Assembly (NCBI RefSeq): GCF_001540865.1
Contig: NC_033624.1
Coordinates: 1,343,393 to 1,407,392 of the forward strand
DNA length: 64,000 nucleotides
Direction: 5' to 3'
Origin: Ananas comosus
Lineage: Eukaryota; Streptophyta; Magnoliopsida; Poales; Bromeliaceae
Part shown: positions 14,050 to 26,588 of the stretch, one piece after another
Numbering within the stretch: the first letter of the stretch is position 1
Layout: every line of letters begins with the position of its first letter
Notes under the pieces: generated by a model
Databases searched by the model: none
What the model saw: only the letters and a program-made list of their open reading frames with translations
Told to the model about the DNA's origin: nothing
Position numbers and translations under genes: made by a program

Positions 14050-17000
14050 TTAAGAGGAGCCCGCGGTGGCGGTGGTGGTGGAGGAGGACGAGGTGGAGTG
14101 GTCGCCAAAAATGCGGTTGCGGAAATCGGAGACCATGAGGGGGAGGCCCTCGCGGAGGGGGATCTTGGGCTCCCAGCCCAATAGCTCCTTGGCCCGAGTG
14201 ATATCGGGCTTGCGCTTGTGCGGGTCGTCCTCCGTGTTGGGCCGGAACTCGATCCGGGCGTTCGGGTCGATCGTGTCCTGGACCACTTTCGCAAGCTCAA
14301 GCATCGTGAACTCGCCGGGATTACCCAGGTTGAACGGGCCGATGTGTTCTCCTTCCATCAATCGCATCAAACCTTCCACCTGACAATTTTCACATAAGAA
14401 TCATCGCAACGTCTACTTAAATTTCGAAAGATATGCAACCAAATAATAAAGGGAACTTCTGAGGCGTGCGGACCATTTTGAATCGACTATCTAATCTTTC
14501 AAAATTTTGATTTTACTATCCATTTTTTTTTTTTTTTTTGAACTATATTAACAGTTAATAATAATCTTGTTAATTTACTTTTTTTTTGTTTTGGATCCGT
14601 CAACGATACTTTGACTTTAAAATTTACGTTAATTAGTTTAATAAATTTATAATTACGTGAATTGCATGCTGTATACTAATGTATTCTAATTATGAAGTCA
14701 AAGTGCCATTGACCAAAATAAATCAAACAAATTGAAAGATTGGATAGTAAAATTAAAATTTTGAAAGATTGAATTGTCAGCTCACAATAGTCTATAGTTC
14801 AGATAAGTTCTGTTCTTTTTGACCTATTCAGAATTTAAGTTGGTTGGGAAATGCAAAGAGATTCCCTTACACTTTTGTTCTTCTCATTTATCATCTAATG
14901 CAAATTAATGCATTTTTGATACATTAACTCCAACTAAGTGACCCAACAATTAAAGTGAGAGTAAATAGTAATAAGAGTCAAGCTTTTTGGTGACATTAAT
15001 CCTCCAACCATTTTGGGGCTTTTGGGACCATTATTGAGACATTTCCCTACATGACACGGTCACACGGCACATGCAAAAGAGCAAAAGGTGCATAAAAACA
15101 AACATGGCAACAATAATAATGGGAGAATAAAAATTAAAAAGAATAGAGAGAGACATTACTTTCGAAAGAGAGAGAGAGAGAGAGAGAGATCTGCAAAGAA
15201 AAGGATGAAAACTCACCAGATCGGAGACATACTGGAAACTCCTCGTTTGCTTTCCATCGCCGTAAACTGTCATGGGCTCTTTCCTCAGAGCCTTAAAAAC
15301 AAAAAAAAAAAAAAGAAGAAAAAATCAGTAGCTGTATTAATAAGGAGTAATTAGCATCTAAATTAATCTAACAAAACAATATACAACATATTAACACGTA
15401 TTTTGATGGATATGATTGATCGATAATTATGATTACTATTTTAGAAATAAGTACATATGAACTGCTTTCAAATCATATGAAGTGCTAACGATTCTGTAAT
15501 TACTCTAATACCCAACTTTACTCGCTTAACAAATACAAAATAGCGATTAAATCTATTAAGTCATTTTAACCCTTAAATCCTAGAAGGGGAGAATTGCGTT
15601 AAGAACAATAATCTTTACATCAGTACAAACTGAAACCATAATATGTATATAACAATATGGAATGTATCTCTACGTTAAAACTTTCTAAAATTTTAGGCCG
15701 AACACGCGTAGTCGCACCTAACATACGTGAAGTAATTCATCTGATCGCATTAGGTTCGTGCCACGTATTAGTACATATATATAGAGATGTGAAATGTGCA
15801 CCGACTTAATTAAAGAGATAATATATTAAATATTTGAAGTCAAAGTGATAGTCGACGCGCATTGATAAAAGTAAATACATAATTTTGTAGGTATGAACAT
15901 GCAAACTCTGATCAAAGAGAGGGGGGTTTTGTGGTGGTTAGACCTGGGCGACAAAGTTGCTGACGACGCGGCCATCATCGATGCACATGCGAGGCCCATA
16001 AGTGTTGAAGATCCGAGCTATTCTCACCTATATTTTTGTACATGTAGATATAGATATGTCACCCAATTGCATCACCGAATATTAATAGCTTAAAATTAGA
16101 TTACCTTTTATTTTTTTGCTAAATTAATTAGAGATATTATCTCGAGAGAAAAAAAATTTTTTAAAAAAAGAAAAAGTTAGGCTATGTAACTACCTCGAGC
16201 TGGGCACCACGATGGTAGTCCATGGTCAACGTCTCCGCCGTGCGCTTCCCCTCGTCGTAGCAACTCCTCACGCCTGCGTGGGTCCCACAACAAATAACGT
16301 GTCAGATACTCTACTACTACCAATCATTTTCTTTAATTATATTATATCTTTTAGAACGAATATACATAATTAATAATATATAATATACGTGCTACCTAGC
16401 TAGCTCATTACCTATATTATTTGAATTATAATATTAAACTAAAGTAAAACAACTGTCCCTCTCGCATCTACAATTAAGCTTTTTTTTATAGGTTTACAGT
16501 GTGGATTAAATGGATTAGAATTCTGACTAAATAAAAATTGAAAATTTTTTATTCTGATATTACGTTATATTAAAATAAAATAATTATTGCGCTCTAATAA
16601 CTTTAAGATATTAAAAAAATAGTATTTTTAATATTTATATTTGATATAATAAAAATATAATGCATATAAATGGAGTTGTAAGATGGTGGCATTAGTTCCA
16701 CCGAGAACTGAATCTCAGAATTTTATTATCTTGTGAATTAATATGCACGTACAAAAGCTGAGAGAACCTTCTGAATTACTTAGCAAATGCTCTCATTATT
16801 CCTGGGAGCTGTAAAGCCCTGCTTTGTCTCAGACGCAATAAAAATTTCACAGCACTTGCTCGTACAGTACCAGAAGAATAATGCATGTTACAGCTTTTGC
16901 TTTTTTTTTTTAAAACTAACTATTAGCTAGCTTCCTCCAAAAGCTCAAACCATAATCTTCTTCAGAAACCAAACATATGCGCTCGTATCAACACTATTGA

Positions 17001-18007
17001 ACAAATTAAGTTGTGATATTACTATATATTTATTTATATATATATTTGTGTGTGTTTTAGGTTCCGACAAAAAACGTAGAAAGAGCATATGTAGAGAGAA
17101 AGGGAGGAGGCATATATACCAATAGGATTAACGTTGCCCCAGTAGGTCTCGACCTGGGGGTGTTGGAGGGGGTCGCCATACACCTCGCTGGTGCTGCTGA
17201 GCAGGAACCTGGCCCCCACCCTCTTCGCCAAACGAACAACAACAACAACAGCAACAACAACACAAAAGAGAGAGAAAGAGAAAGAGAAAGAGAAAGAGAA
17301 AGAGAGAATAATAATAATAACGAATTAATTAATGAATTTAAAAAAGGAAAAGGAAAAAGAAGAGGAAAGATGATTAAGAAGAAGAAAATTAAGGATATGA
17401 TGGTTTTGACGGGGTTGAACTTGTAGTGGACGGGGGAGGCGGGGCAGGCGAGGTGGTAGATGTGGTCGACCTCGAGGAGGATGGGCTCGACGACGTCGTG
17501 GCGGATGAGCTCGAAGTTGGGGTTCCCGAGGTGGTGCGCCACGTTCTCCTTCCGCCCCGTGAAGAAGTTGTCCACCACGATCACGCTGTCCCCCCGCGCC
17601 ATCAGCCGGTCCACCAGGTGGCTCCCCACGAACCCCGCACCCCCCGTCACCACGATCCTCTTCCCCTTCCTCCGCAACCCTAGCGGCACCTTCCCCCCCA
17701 CGAACATCCCCACCCCCACCCCCTCGATCGCCGCCCGGTGCACCGATCTCCGCCCCACCGCCGCCGCCGCCACCGCCGCCCTCGCCGCCACCTCGCCGCC
17801 TCCGCCGCCGCCGCCGCCGCTCGGGGCGAGGGAGAGGACGATCGCCGCGAGGGCCATCCCGAGCAGGGCGAAGAGGAGGCGCTGCTCCGAGACGAGGTAC
17901 CGGATCGGGCGCGAGAGCCACGGGAGCGGCTTCGCGGGCTTCGGGGAGTACCCGGGAACCTCCTGGGGAGGCGATTCGTGGCCGCGGTAGATGAGCTCGG
18001 AACCCAT
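14050..18007 (-). CDS. UXS: UDP-glucuronate decarboxylase (UDP-xylose synthase), membrane-anchored type
   Basis: Exons fit at 18007-17399, 17231-17120 (5' end damaged, see below), 16273-16194, 16027-15944, 15291-15217 and 14379-14050. The visible product is about 429 residues. A short cytosolic N-terminus precedes one membrane span (about residues 44-62) and a Gly/Ala-rich stem. The Rossmann fold begins with GGAGFVG at 122-128. [11 protein letters not shown] supplies the catalytic Ser/Thr region, SCYDEGKR holds the YxxxK pair, and [16 protein letters not shown] and [17 protein letters not shown] are family signatures. The enzyme converts UDP-glucuronate to UDP-xylose with NAD+; membrane-anchored isoforms act in the Golgi and feed xylan and other wall glycans. 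About 12 conserved residues expected between VKTI (end of exon 1) and LAKRVGARF are missing, and no AG or AC acceptor exists in the assembled intron 1. This is either an assembly dropout or a damaged gene. It is convergent with the hydrolase gene. Confidence 0.93.
14452..14815. mobile_element. TIR element in the last UXS intron
   Basis: The left arm (tctaatctttcaaaatttt, gattttactatcca) is mirrored at the right end by tggatagtaaaattaaaat and ttttgaaagattgaa. A 'ctatagttcagataagttct' outer end pairs with 'gaacttctgaggcgtgcgg' only weakly. A second member of the family lies near 49.63-49.89 kb. The interior is non-coding. Confidence 0.55.
15163..15189. repeat. (AG)n tract in a UXS intron
   Basis: A run of about 13 AG units lies between exons 5 and 6 of the UXS gene, close to the exon 5 donor. 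Confidence 0.85.
17223..17398 (-). other. UXS intron 1: U12-type donor, pyrimidine-rich, no acceptor
   Basis: Directly after the codon ending VKTI the sense strand reads ATATCCTTA. This matches the U12-dependent AT-AC 5' splice-site consensus (ATATCCTTT) at eight of nine bases. There is no GT at the expected phase-0 boundary. The remaining ~170 bases are nearly all pyrimidine plus A on the sense strand, with CTTT and GTT simple repeats. The plus strand between 17225 and 17398 contains neither 'gt' nor 'ct', so the sense strand has no AC or AG acceptor. No TTCCTTAAC-like branch site stands close to the next exon. The first AG falls inside the conserved coding sequence (GCGAAG, 17224-17223). 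Confidence 0.7.
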
Positions 18008-18580
18008 CGGAGGACACCAAATTGAAACAGATCCGATCCGGAGGGGCTTATCCCTTCGTGCAAAAATTTATCGAGGGGGGCTTTTTCGAGAACGAAGGAA
18101 ACTTCGAGGGCCTTTTTTTTTTTGGTGGGGGGAACCCGCGCCCGAAGAGTCGCGTGAACGGTGGCGTTGTGCGGTAGTGGGGAGGGGGGGGAGAAGAGCT
18201 ATTTAACTGGGGGAGAGATGTCGTTGCAGTATAATGTTCCTTCGGACCACCACGTCTTAAGTTGCACCATATCATCTCCACCGTTGGATTGTTCAACGGC
18301 ACTAATCGCCGCCCACGTGGACTGTAACAGCGCCTTCCGCAAAGTGACAATTTACATAAGCCGCCTTGCAATTGCGAAAAATTATAGAAATGTATATAAT
18401 ATTATATTATAATTAAAAAATTTCTAAGAAGTTCATATTATATCACTAATATATAATTTTAATTAATAAAATTATTTTTAATCAATCTATTTTAACATTA
18501 TTAATTAAAAAATATTTTATTATATTTTATTTATATATATAAATATAATATATATAATATATATATATACTATATATATA

Positions 18581-19109
18581 GTGTTATACTTTGTAGCACG
18601 GGGTCTTCGTACTACAAATTGTTTTCAATGGATACCTGCTTCTAAATGACGATTGATTCCGTAAACTTAATCTACAATATGTGAAGATTGTGAGATAAAT
18701 TTTATATATTTTTCGATATCATTTGGCTATGTGATCAAAAGGTCTCAGAATAATAAATTTTTAATGATAGATTTGATGCAGTGGAATTTATAGTGTAAAA
18801 TAATCCAAATTTGATGAATTTTATAAAAGTTGTTTTTCACTATTTAACTAATGATCAGTATATCTCTATCTTAAATTTCAGTCTTTTGTATCATCATTTT
18901 TATAGATTTTTTTTGTTCAGTCCGTTCAATATTGTTTAGACACTTGTTTATAAAAATAATATCCGAAATATTATGAAATTTAATTTTCAAATATTTTTAA
19001 TAGTGAGACAAAGTTTAACGGCCCTGATGCATATTGGAAGCTCAGCATCATCGAAAACAACTTGGTAGTATGAGCTTCCGTCATCCGATAATATACCAGC
19101 TGACTCATA
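18581..19109. mobile_element. Long-armed foldback MITE, copy 1 (in a TA tract)
   Basis: The element is flanked on both sides by (TA)n. The left arm (tactacaaattgttttcaat, then ttgattccgtaaacttaatc) is mirrored on the right (cgaaaacaacttggtagta and caaagtttaacggcc). Its internal 'tttttcgatatcatttgg' and 'atccaaatttgatgaatttt' blocks match the copy at 26.05-26.59 kb. It is a degenerate copy with no coding capacity. Confidence 0.6.
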
Positions 19110-20261
19110 TATATTATATATATATATATAATTAATTTGTTACTGATAATATTGTGCAAGTGTGGTACTATAGATTTTCTTCCGTAATTATAGAGAAATT
19201 GTAATATCACCACTCAAGTAAAAGTGTTTGTCTTTATCCCAGGAGTCTGGAATTTAATATTTTATTATTTTTCGGATATAAATAAAAAGATGAGCTTTTT
19301 TTATTAACTAGCTACTTAAACTTGAGAAATTATTAATTTATTATATAAATAAAAATAAAAATTTATTTTCCTCCCATTAGTTTTAGAAGTAATATATAAG
19401 ATATGTATTAATTGTTAGGTTCATTAGTAAGAATAAAAGAAAAAAAGAACTTTTATTTTGCATTTTAAGATTTCTATAATTAAATTAAAAAAAAATCAGT
19501 CCATATAATACGGATCATGTACTAATTTTTTTTTTCAAAAATTTATGAAAGTAAAATGCAATTGTTGCGATGAGATTACGACGTTAGTTGGTTTGCACTA
19601 CGCTTCCAAGTCATCCAAATGACGAAAAAACCCTTTCCTAAAATCCAAAATTGACCAACTTATATCCCAGAACAATAATATCTCCCCGGGCCACGTGGAC
19701 GGCGGAGATGGCGCGGCCGGATGCTCCCCATGTTCCCTAAATTGTATTAACGCAACAGTTAGTTAGAGAAAATTAAAATACTAATCTCATTTATTATATT
19801 AATTTTCTACTAAGATTGTACATGTGGAAGATTTATTATTTCTTATGGTATTGGGTTTGGAGGGTTGTACCCCTGCTGTACATTGGAATGGAATTTCGTT
19901 TGACTTTGGACCGCATCCGTCCGATCTCGATCGAACGGCTAGGATGCAGTAGACTCGATAGAGTTGGAGGGTGCTAGGCTTTTGCGTGTGGGGTCATGTG
20001 TGGTTGTGATCATGTGTGTATTATTTGATTTCCATGTGGGGTTTTTATAATTAATTATCTCATGATCATTACTAGTGAGTAATCTTGTTTAAGAAAAAAC
20101 AAATTCGAGAGAGAGAGAAAGGTTACCGGCTATCTATAAAGCTATTAATTTTACGGGTTTTACAGATTTGTCACTTAATTTATTTCATATAAATATGAAA
20201 TAATTAAATTTTAAATTTGAAATATTTGATATCAAATGTAAAGTTCTTAACCAACTGTGTG

Positions 20262-20262
<1 letters not shown>

Positions 20263-20300
<38 letters not shown>
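20263..20300. repeat. (TA)n microsatellite
   Basis: About 19 TA units in non-coding sequence. Confidence 0.9.
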
Positions 20301-20303
<3 letters not shown>

Positions 20304-20670
20304 GGTAATTTACAAGTGTTAATTAATAAAAAGAATTAATATTTATAGGTCCATTTCAAAATACATTTTATTTATTTATTTGTTTGCAATGCAGTGGGTA
20401 GGTGGTAGGTGGGTCCCGTATAGTTGGGGGTACCGCAGAGAGGGGGTGTTTCCGAGAGATTCAGACGCCACTCAAACTCAACAAAGTGGACAAAACAAAG
20501 CTGGCCATGACAAAGGCGTGACTCTCGCATTATTTATTTGTCAATTTATTAGGCCACACATTAAAACGTTAAAATTTTGTTTAAATGTGTTACTCATAAT
20601 TAATTAGTCTTAACATCGGCGCTACATGCATTGTCTATGCCGAGTAAATCATTATTCCTTGTGCACTAAC

Positions 20671-20702
<32 letters not shown>

Positions 20703-20750
20703 AAATGGATCAAGCGGGTTTAGGGCTTATTCTGATATTATATTTACTTA

Positions 20751-22005
20751 GGTATCGTTTGGTTCGAGGATAAGAAAAAAATGACTATTCCAGGGATAGG
20801 TATAAATTGAGGTATAAGCGGGGATTAGATCAATTTTGCGTTTGGATGAAAATTGGGTTATTCCTGGGAATAAAAAAAATAGCGTTTGGTTAGGTAAGAT
20901 GGATTAAGAAAGATAGTGGATTTTATAAATAAAAAATAATCATATTATCCTCTTATTATATTTGAATTTAAATTTTTAAATTTTTAAATATATATTTTTA
21001 AATTTAAAATTTTAACTTTGAAATTTTAAATTTTGAAATTTAAAATCTCAAATTTTAAATTCAAAATTTTAAATTTTAAATTTCAAACTTTAAATTTAAG
21101 ATCAAATTTAAATTTAAAAAATATAAAATATCAAATTTTAAATTTCAAAAATTTAAAATATCAAAATTTAAATTTAAAATTTAAAATTTATAATTTATAA
21201 TTTAAATTTTAAACTTTAATTTTGAGATTATAAATTATAAATTTTAAAAATTTAAATTTTTAATTTTTAAATTTTTAAAATAAGAATAGGGGTGGGAACA
21301 ATTAATAAAAATAATTTATTATAATAAATTTATAAATTTTTTTAAAATTCTACTTAAACTTAAATTTAATAAAAAGAATTTATTATAATATTTAAATATA
21401 ATTTACTATAAATTTTATTATAATATTTAAATATAAATAATAATTATTAATATAGTACAATTAATAATTTTATAATAAAAATAATGTATTATAATATATA
21501 AATTTTAAAAATTTAAATTTTTAATTTTTAAATTTTTAAAATAAGAATAGGGGTGGGAACAATTAATAAAAACTATTTATTATAATAAATTTATAAATTT
21601 TTTTAAAATTCTACTTAAACTTAAATTTAATAAAAAGAATTTATTATAATATTTAAATATAATTTATTATAAATTTTATTATAATATTTAAATATAAATA
21701 ATATATATTAATATATTACAATTAATAATTTTATAATAAAAATATTGTATTATAATATATAACATATTATATTTATATAATTTAGTTTTAATTCAATTTA
21801 TAATTTTAATTAAGTTTGAAATTAAGTATTGGAATAGTGCTATTCCATCAAAATGGTGGAATAGCAAATCCCTTGCTATTCCGGGATAACCGGGAATAGC
21901 AAGGTTTGATCGGGATAAAATATCCTGGCCAAATTTCACCCCGTTTGGCGGAATAGCGGGGATAACTTTCATTATCCCCGCTTATCCCTCCAACCAAACG
22001 GGGCC
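20751..22005. mobile_element. PIF/Harbinger (Tourist-like) element with TTA target duplication
   Basis: The left end GGTATCGTTTGGTTCGAGGA pairs with the reverse complement of the right end, GGCCCCGTTTGGTTGGAGGG. Both arms continue into GGGATAAGCGGGGAT-like sequence. TTA stands immediately outside each end (20748-20750 and 22006-22008), the target duplication typical of PIF/Harbinger. The 1.25-kb interior is very AT-rich with no transposase ORF, so the element is non-autonomous. It contains an internal tandem duplication with a 261-bp period (about 21235-21495 and 21496-21760). Confidence 0.85.
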
Positions 22006-24390
22006 TTAAAAGATTAATTTAATAAAAAACAGTTTAGAATCTGTTTTGACAAAATGTAATAATTTTTCAATCCTTTTTGAATCAAAGTTTTTTAGTTTGA
22101 ACTTTTATCCATCTGTGGCTTGTATAAGTAAAGGCCTGGAATAAAGGAAGGGGTAAAAATCTAAATAAAATTTTAGTCGCATCTGAAGCGACATATATAT
22201 TTGAATTTTAAGGAGAAAAATAATTTGACGTGAAACAGCCACAGCTGTATAGTGTAGTTGGTTGTTATTCTAAAAAGTTTTTTCGATTGTCGGGATTCTG
22301 ATTTGAGTGTTAAAGCTTTTGGCTTTTAAATTATTCCGAGAAGATTTTGGGGTTCAGCCTCTGAGAGCATGACGCGTGGAAAATTCTGGATCATTTGCTT
22401 GATTTCAAGGAAGTAATCCGTAATTAGAGTTAATGAGTAGTTTAGATTGAAAAAAACTTATAAAGTGTCAAAAATATATTTCAACGAATGGTAGAGATAT
22501 GTCATAATCGACGTGCATGCATGGCTATATAAGTATGTATCATGGGGCCCACCACGTCCATGAGGGGCCCATGAAAAATATAAAAAGGTGGCTTACTTTA
22601 TGGATGGTGGCACATGCGACAATCAATAGCCGTCGCATTTTGAACGGACGGCGCAGGTGTCGCGTCGCATTCCAATTTGTCCACGTGATTTGTACTGTTC
22701 ACGGCCAATTAACGGCCCTTTTTCGTCCAGGGCTTCTTCTCTTGGTTATTGTTTTTCACTTTGGGTTCTTCTTTTTTTTTTTTTTTTTTTTTAACTATTA
22801 GACCACGGTTATAATATAGCCTTTGGTGAATCTCAGTACCGACTTTTTTTCAGTTTCAGAAAGAGCTCCGTGGCACGCAGGGTGTGATGCCAAAATGCCA
22901 GATGCTTTGAAAGAGACCGCCGGTATAGTATGCGAGGTTGAGATGATTGCAGTCCGGTATGAAAGATGATATTAAGAGTGGTGAGATTGGGTTTGGTGCG
23001 ATGAACACGTACGGAAGAAGAGATTAAGGATCAAATGAAAAAAAAGAGTAAAAGTTACAAATAAATTGCATAATCAACCCTAAATGTTAAGGATCTAATC
23101 GTATTTAAAAAAAGAAAAGAAAAAAAGATTGGGCACCAGAAAGAAATTAGAAAAAATAAGGTATGCATATTTGAATAGCTCTTCTCCAAAAAGCACTTAC
23201 TTTAACATATTTTTAATACAGCAGAAGCAGGAGCAATAAATTAGAGTTTTTACTTTTAAACTGTAGAATTGATCTCATGTCTAATTCCTGGTGCAGTAAA
23301 ATCATGGGCTTGTTTTATTTGCTAAACACTTACTTAGTGTTTGAAAATGAGTGCTCTCTGTCTCTCTCTCTCTAGATGTGGACTAATTCAAAAGTTTGTA
23401 GGAATTTCTCCAGCAATCAGTGGCGGATCCTGCGGACATTTTCAACACACACACACACACAAAAAGTAGCAATTCGCGATTCATCCCTCGAAACTTTTCA
23501 AATTATATTGATATAATTGTTGAAGAATAATGTTATCTATATATTTTAAACTAGATATATAATTCATACCCTATTTTTATCGAATATCTATTTTTTTTTT
23601 TTCACCGGTCTTATCAATTTTTTTAATACTAAAAATTTAAGAGAGTTTTGTACTTCATGTGACGTAAATGGATCCCTCAAATAAATTGAAGCTCCACATG
23701 TATTCTCTAAGAAATAACTTATATATATTTGTGTTTATACCGTAAAATACTGAGACTCGCATGCAAATAATATCTGCACGCTGAAAAATAAATTCTGGTT
23801 TGTGCAAGTTTTTTCATTTGAGTGCTTTTCTTGCTGAAAATGTGAATTTTCATATCAAAAAGAATGCCATTAACTAATTGAAATATTCACGAAGGCCAAA
23901 ATTTCAGCTCAAAACCGATCACATAAACATTTAGAAGGGGTTTATATATAATAATGCTAAACTATATTTATATATATGTGAGTATCTTAACTGCAGTTCG
24001 ATCTGCGTGAGTTGCTTATGAACCAAACAGTTCTTAAAAGTCTTTGTGAGACGACGACGGAATTTGAAAATGAGTTTAGTGTGAACAAATTAGCAAGAAA
24101 ACGAAAAGTTAGGCAATAATTTTATATGCCTCAAAGAAGATTTTTTTTTTGATTAAAAGAAAAGAATGAGACAACTTATGTGAGAGCAATTGACACGATT
24201 CTCATTCATCATCCCACTTATTATTATTATTGCATTTATTTATCAGTCTCTTTCATATATATGCAATTAGAAATCAATGCTTAACATTTGACTCTCCCCC
24301 GATCTGGTGGAAACTAACAGTACATCCTCCGCATATAAAATTAGGCCAGCTTTGATTTGGACTTTGGAGGATTTAGACCTAATTTTGGAC

Positions 24391-24423
<33 letters not shown>

Positions 24424-24530
24424 CTCTCTCTTCTCTATATACTATATATAGAGAGAGACGAGAGAGAGGAGAGAGAAGAGAGAGAAGAGAAGAGAGAGAG
24501 GGAGAGAGAGAGAGGAGAGAGAGAGAGAGT
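24391..24530. repeat. Inverted (CT)n / (GA)n simple repeat
   Basis: A long CT run (24391-24431) is followed, across a short 'tatatactatatata' centre, by GA/GGA runs (24450-24530). The strands can therefore fold into a long hairpin. It generates spurious Ser/Leu and Glu/Arg reading frames. Confidence 0.85.
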
Positions 24531-24802
24531 TGGGGACTGGGCTATTATTTAAGTAGCAAAATTTCATTGTGCTACGCAGTTTTTTAGCCATGGAGGATCA
24601 ATTCTAGTTCATTATTTCTAACCATTGGACTTAAATACTATAAACCAAATGGGGCCACTCAACTTAAAGATAAAATATCATTCTGTCTATATTTTTCAGT
24701 CAAGGGTTAAATATAGAGAAGCAAAAAAAGAAGTGTATTAGAATATATATAGATAATAATAAATATGATATATATATATAATATAATAATATATATATAT
24801 AT

Positions 24803-25412
24803 AGAGATTGAGCTAGATACTCTCAGATAGATAACGGGGCGTCAATTACACTATCGAGATTGTTTTCACGATGAAATAAGGCCTTCCAAATAGACGATCG
24901 CAGGCTCCGAAATTGAACATGATCTTATACCTTTGACAGTGCTTTAGAAATCAAATTTAATCTTTTCGACATCATTTTAAACTAATGATCAAAGGGTTTC
25001 AAATTTGTAATTTAATGTGTGGATAAGAAAACGTGTATTTCGTTTAACAGATGTAAAAGAATATCAAAATACAATTTATATTTTGTTAGGAAAATTCTAT
25101 TAAATATTTAAAACAAGATCCTATCACTCTTGGATCTTCGATTACAAGACTCCTTCTCATTATTTCAAAGAATATTCCATTTCAGCACTTATTTTTTGTT
25201 CACCTCAGATGGATGTAAGAACAAATTAATACGCAAAGTCCCAACAGATGAATAATTTGATTATCTAGAAGTAAGTATTTAAAATGGTTACTAGCTAATA
25301 TTTAACGGAGCACCGATGTCAAATTGGAAGACAATCTCATCATCGAAACAAAAAACTCGAACTAGTAAAACGCCCATTTACTATGAGAGAGTAATTCTAG
25401 CACAACTCACTA
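24803..25412. mobile_element. Long-armed foldback MITE, copy 2
   Basis: The left end (attgagctagatactctcag, then cttccaaatagacgatcg) is mirrored by the right end (aacggagcaccgatgtcaa, then agagtaattctagcacaact). TA-rich sequence flanks it. Internal blocks 'taatgatcaaagggtttcaa' and 'tttaaaacaagatcctatc' match copies at 29.07-29.47 and, inverted, at 25.44-26.0 kb. The interior is non-coding. Confidence 0.65.
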
Positions 25413-25435
25413 TATATTATAATACATACTAAATA

Positions 25436-25996
25436 TATAGAAGTTGAGCCATAGAAATATAAAAAGAATAACAAACGGAAGCTCCGTTGCAGACCCATTG
25501 TTATTCAGGCATGGAGCCTCCAACATCCGGAACGATCGCATCGTTGACATATGAATCTTACAACTTTGAAGTGTTTACGACAATTAATTTATACATTTTC
25601 GATATTATTCTCTTATTCCATCGACCATGGACACAAAAATGACACGGCTGAAAATGAATATTCTTAAAATGACGTAGAGTCTTGTTCAAGATCAAGAGTA
25701 TAGATCTTGTTTTAAATATTTAAAAATTTTCTACAAAAATTCAATTTATTGAAATCTTTAGCAGTTACAAACGAACAAACGTTCATCTCTATTACCATAA
25801 ATTACAGAAATTTGAAAACCCTTTGATCATTAGGCAGAATGAATGTCGAAGAACGATGATTTGAAATTGTTCTAAAACTTCAAGTGGTATATGATTAATG
25901 TTTCATCGGTTCCGATCGACGATTTGGTGGACTCTAATCATCAAAATAAATGGATGCACGGAGCCGCTTTGCTATCGATAGTATTATAGCTCAACA
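25436..25996. mobile_element. Long-armed foldback MITE, copy 3
   Basis: The right end (cggttccgatcgacgatttg, ctatcgatagtattatagct) is mirrored on the left in degenerate form (gaagttgagccatagaa, ccggaacgatcgcatcgt). The core carries 'gatcttgttttaaatattta' and 'ccctttgatcattagg', the reverse orientation of copy 2. It is separated from copy 2 by about 24 bp and from copy 4 by a (TA)n tract. Confidence 0.6.
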
Positions 25997-25997
25997 T

Positions 25998-25998
25998 A

Positions 25999-26045
<47 letters not shown>
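25998..26045. repeat. (TA)n microsatellite between two foldback elements
   Basis: About 24 TA units directly join copy 3 and copy 4 of the foldback family. Confidence 0.9.
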
Positions 26046-26048
<3 letters not shown>

Positions 26049-26588
26049 CGGCTGCTATGCTATCGGTAGTACGGAAGCTTCCGTGCTACCAAGCTGTTTT
26101 CGATGATGCGGCTTCCAAATCGACGATCGGCTCCGTTAGACTTGATCTACACTATTGGAAGTATTTGAAAACTAAATTTCAAAATTTTTCGATATCATTT
26201 GGCTAGTAATCAAAAGGTCTCAAAATTGACAATTTTAATGGTAGATGTGATGCATTTGTAAATTTAACGGTGTAAAACAATCCAAATCAGATGAAATTTT
26301 TATAAAAACTTTTTTTTTTACTATTTAGAGTAAGATCAGTATATCTGATCTTAAATTCAAGTCTTCTATCATCATTTTTTATTAGATTTTTATTTTCAGT
26401 CATTCATTTTTAGACTACTCGTTTGATAGATAAATGATACCGAAAAACTATGAAATTTAGTTTCTAAATACTTTCAATAATGTAGATAAAGTCTAACGGA
26501 GCCGATCATTGATTTGGAAGTGACGTCATTGAAAACAACTTGGTAGCACGGAAGCGTCCGTGCTACCGATAGTATAGCAGCCTAGCTC
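26046..26588. mobile_element. Long-armed foldback MITE, copy 4 (best preserved)
   Basis: The left arm from ggctgctatgctatcggtag and the right arm, reverse-complemented (ggctgctatactatcggtag), match over roughly 170 bp with few differences. Each arm holds a near-perfect palindrome just inside its end (left tacggaagcttccgtgctac, right gcacggaagcgtccgtgc). Both sides are (TA)n. There is no ORF. This is the reference copy for the family in this window. Confidence 0.8.

Noticed and set aside
17160..18025. Several GC-rich plus- and minus-strand frames over UXS exon 1
   Set aside because: Off-frame shadows of the GC-rich exon; only the frame with GGAGFVG matches a known protein.
20900..21780. Possible matrix-attachment or origin-like AT-rich island
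   Set aside because: The AT-rich stretch is the core of a Tourist-like element; base composition alone does not support another function.
26046..26588. Possible microRNA precursor (long hairpin)
   Set aside because: The hairpin is explained by transposon terminal inverted repeats, with multiple copies nearby and no known mature miRNA sequence recognised.
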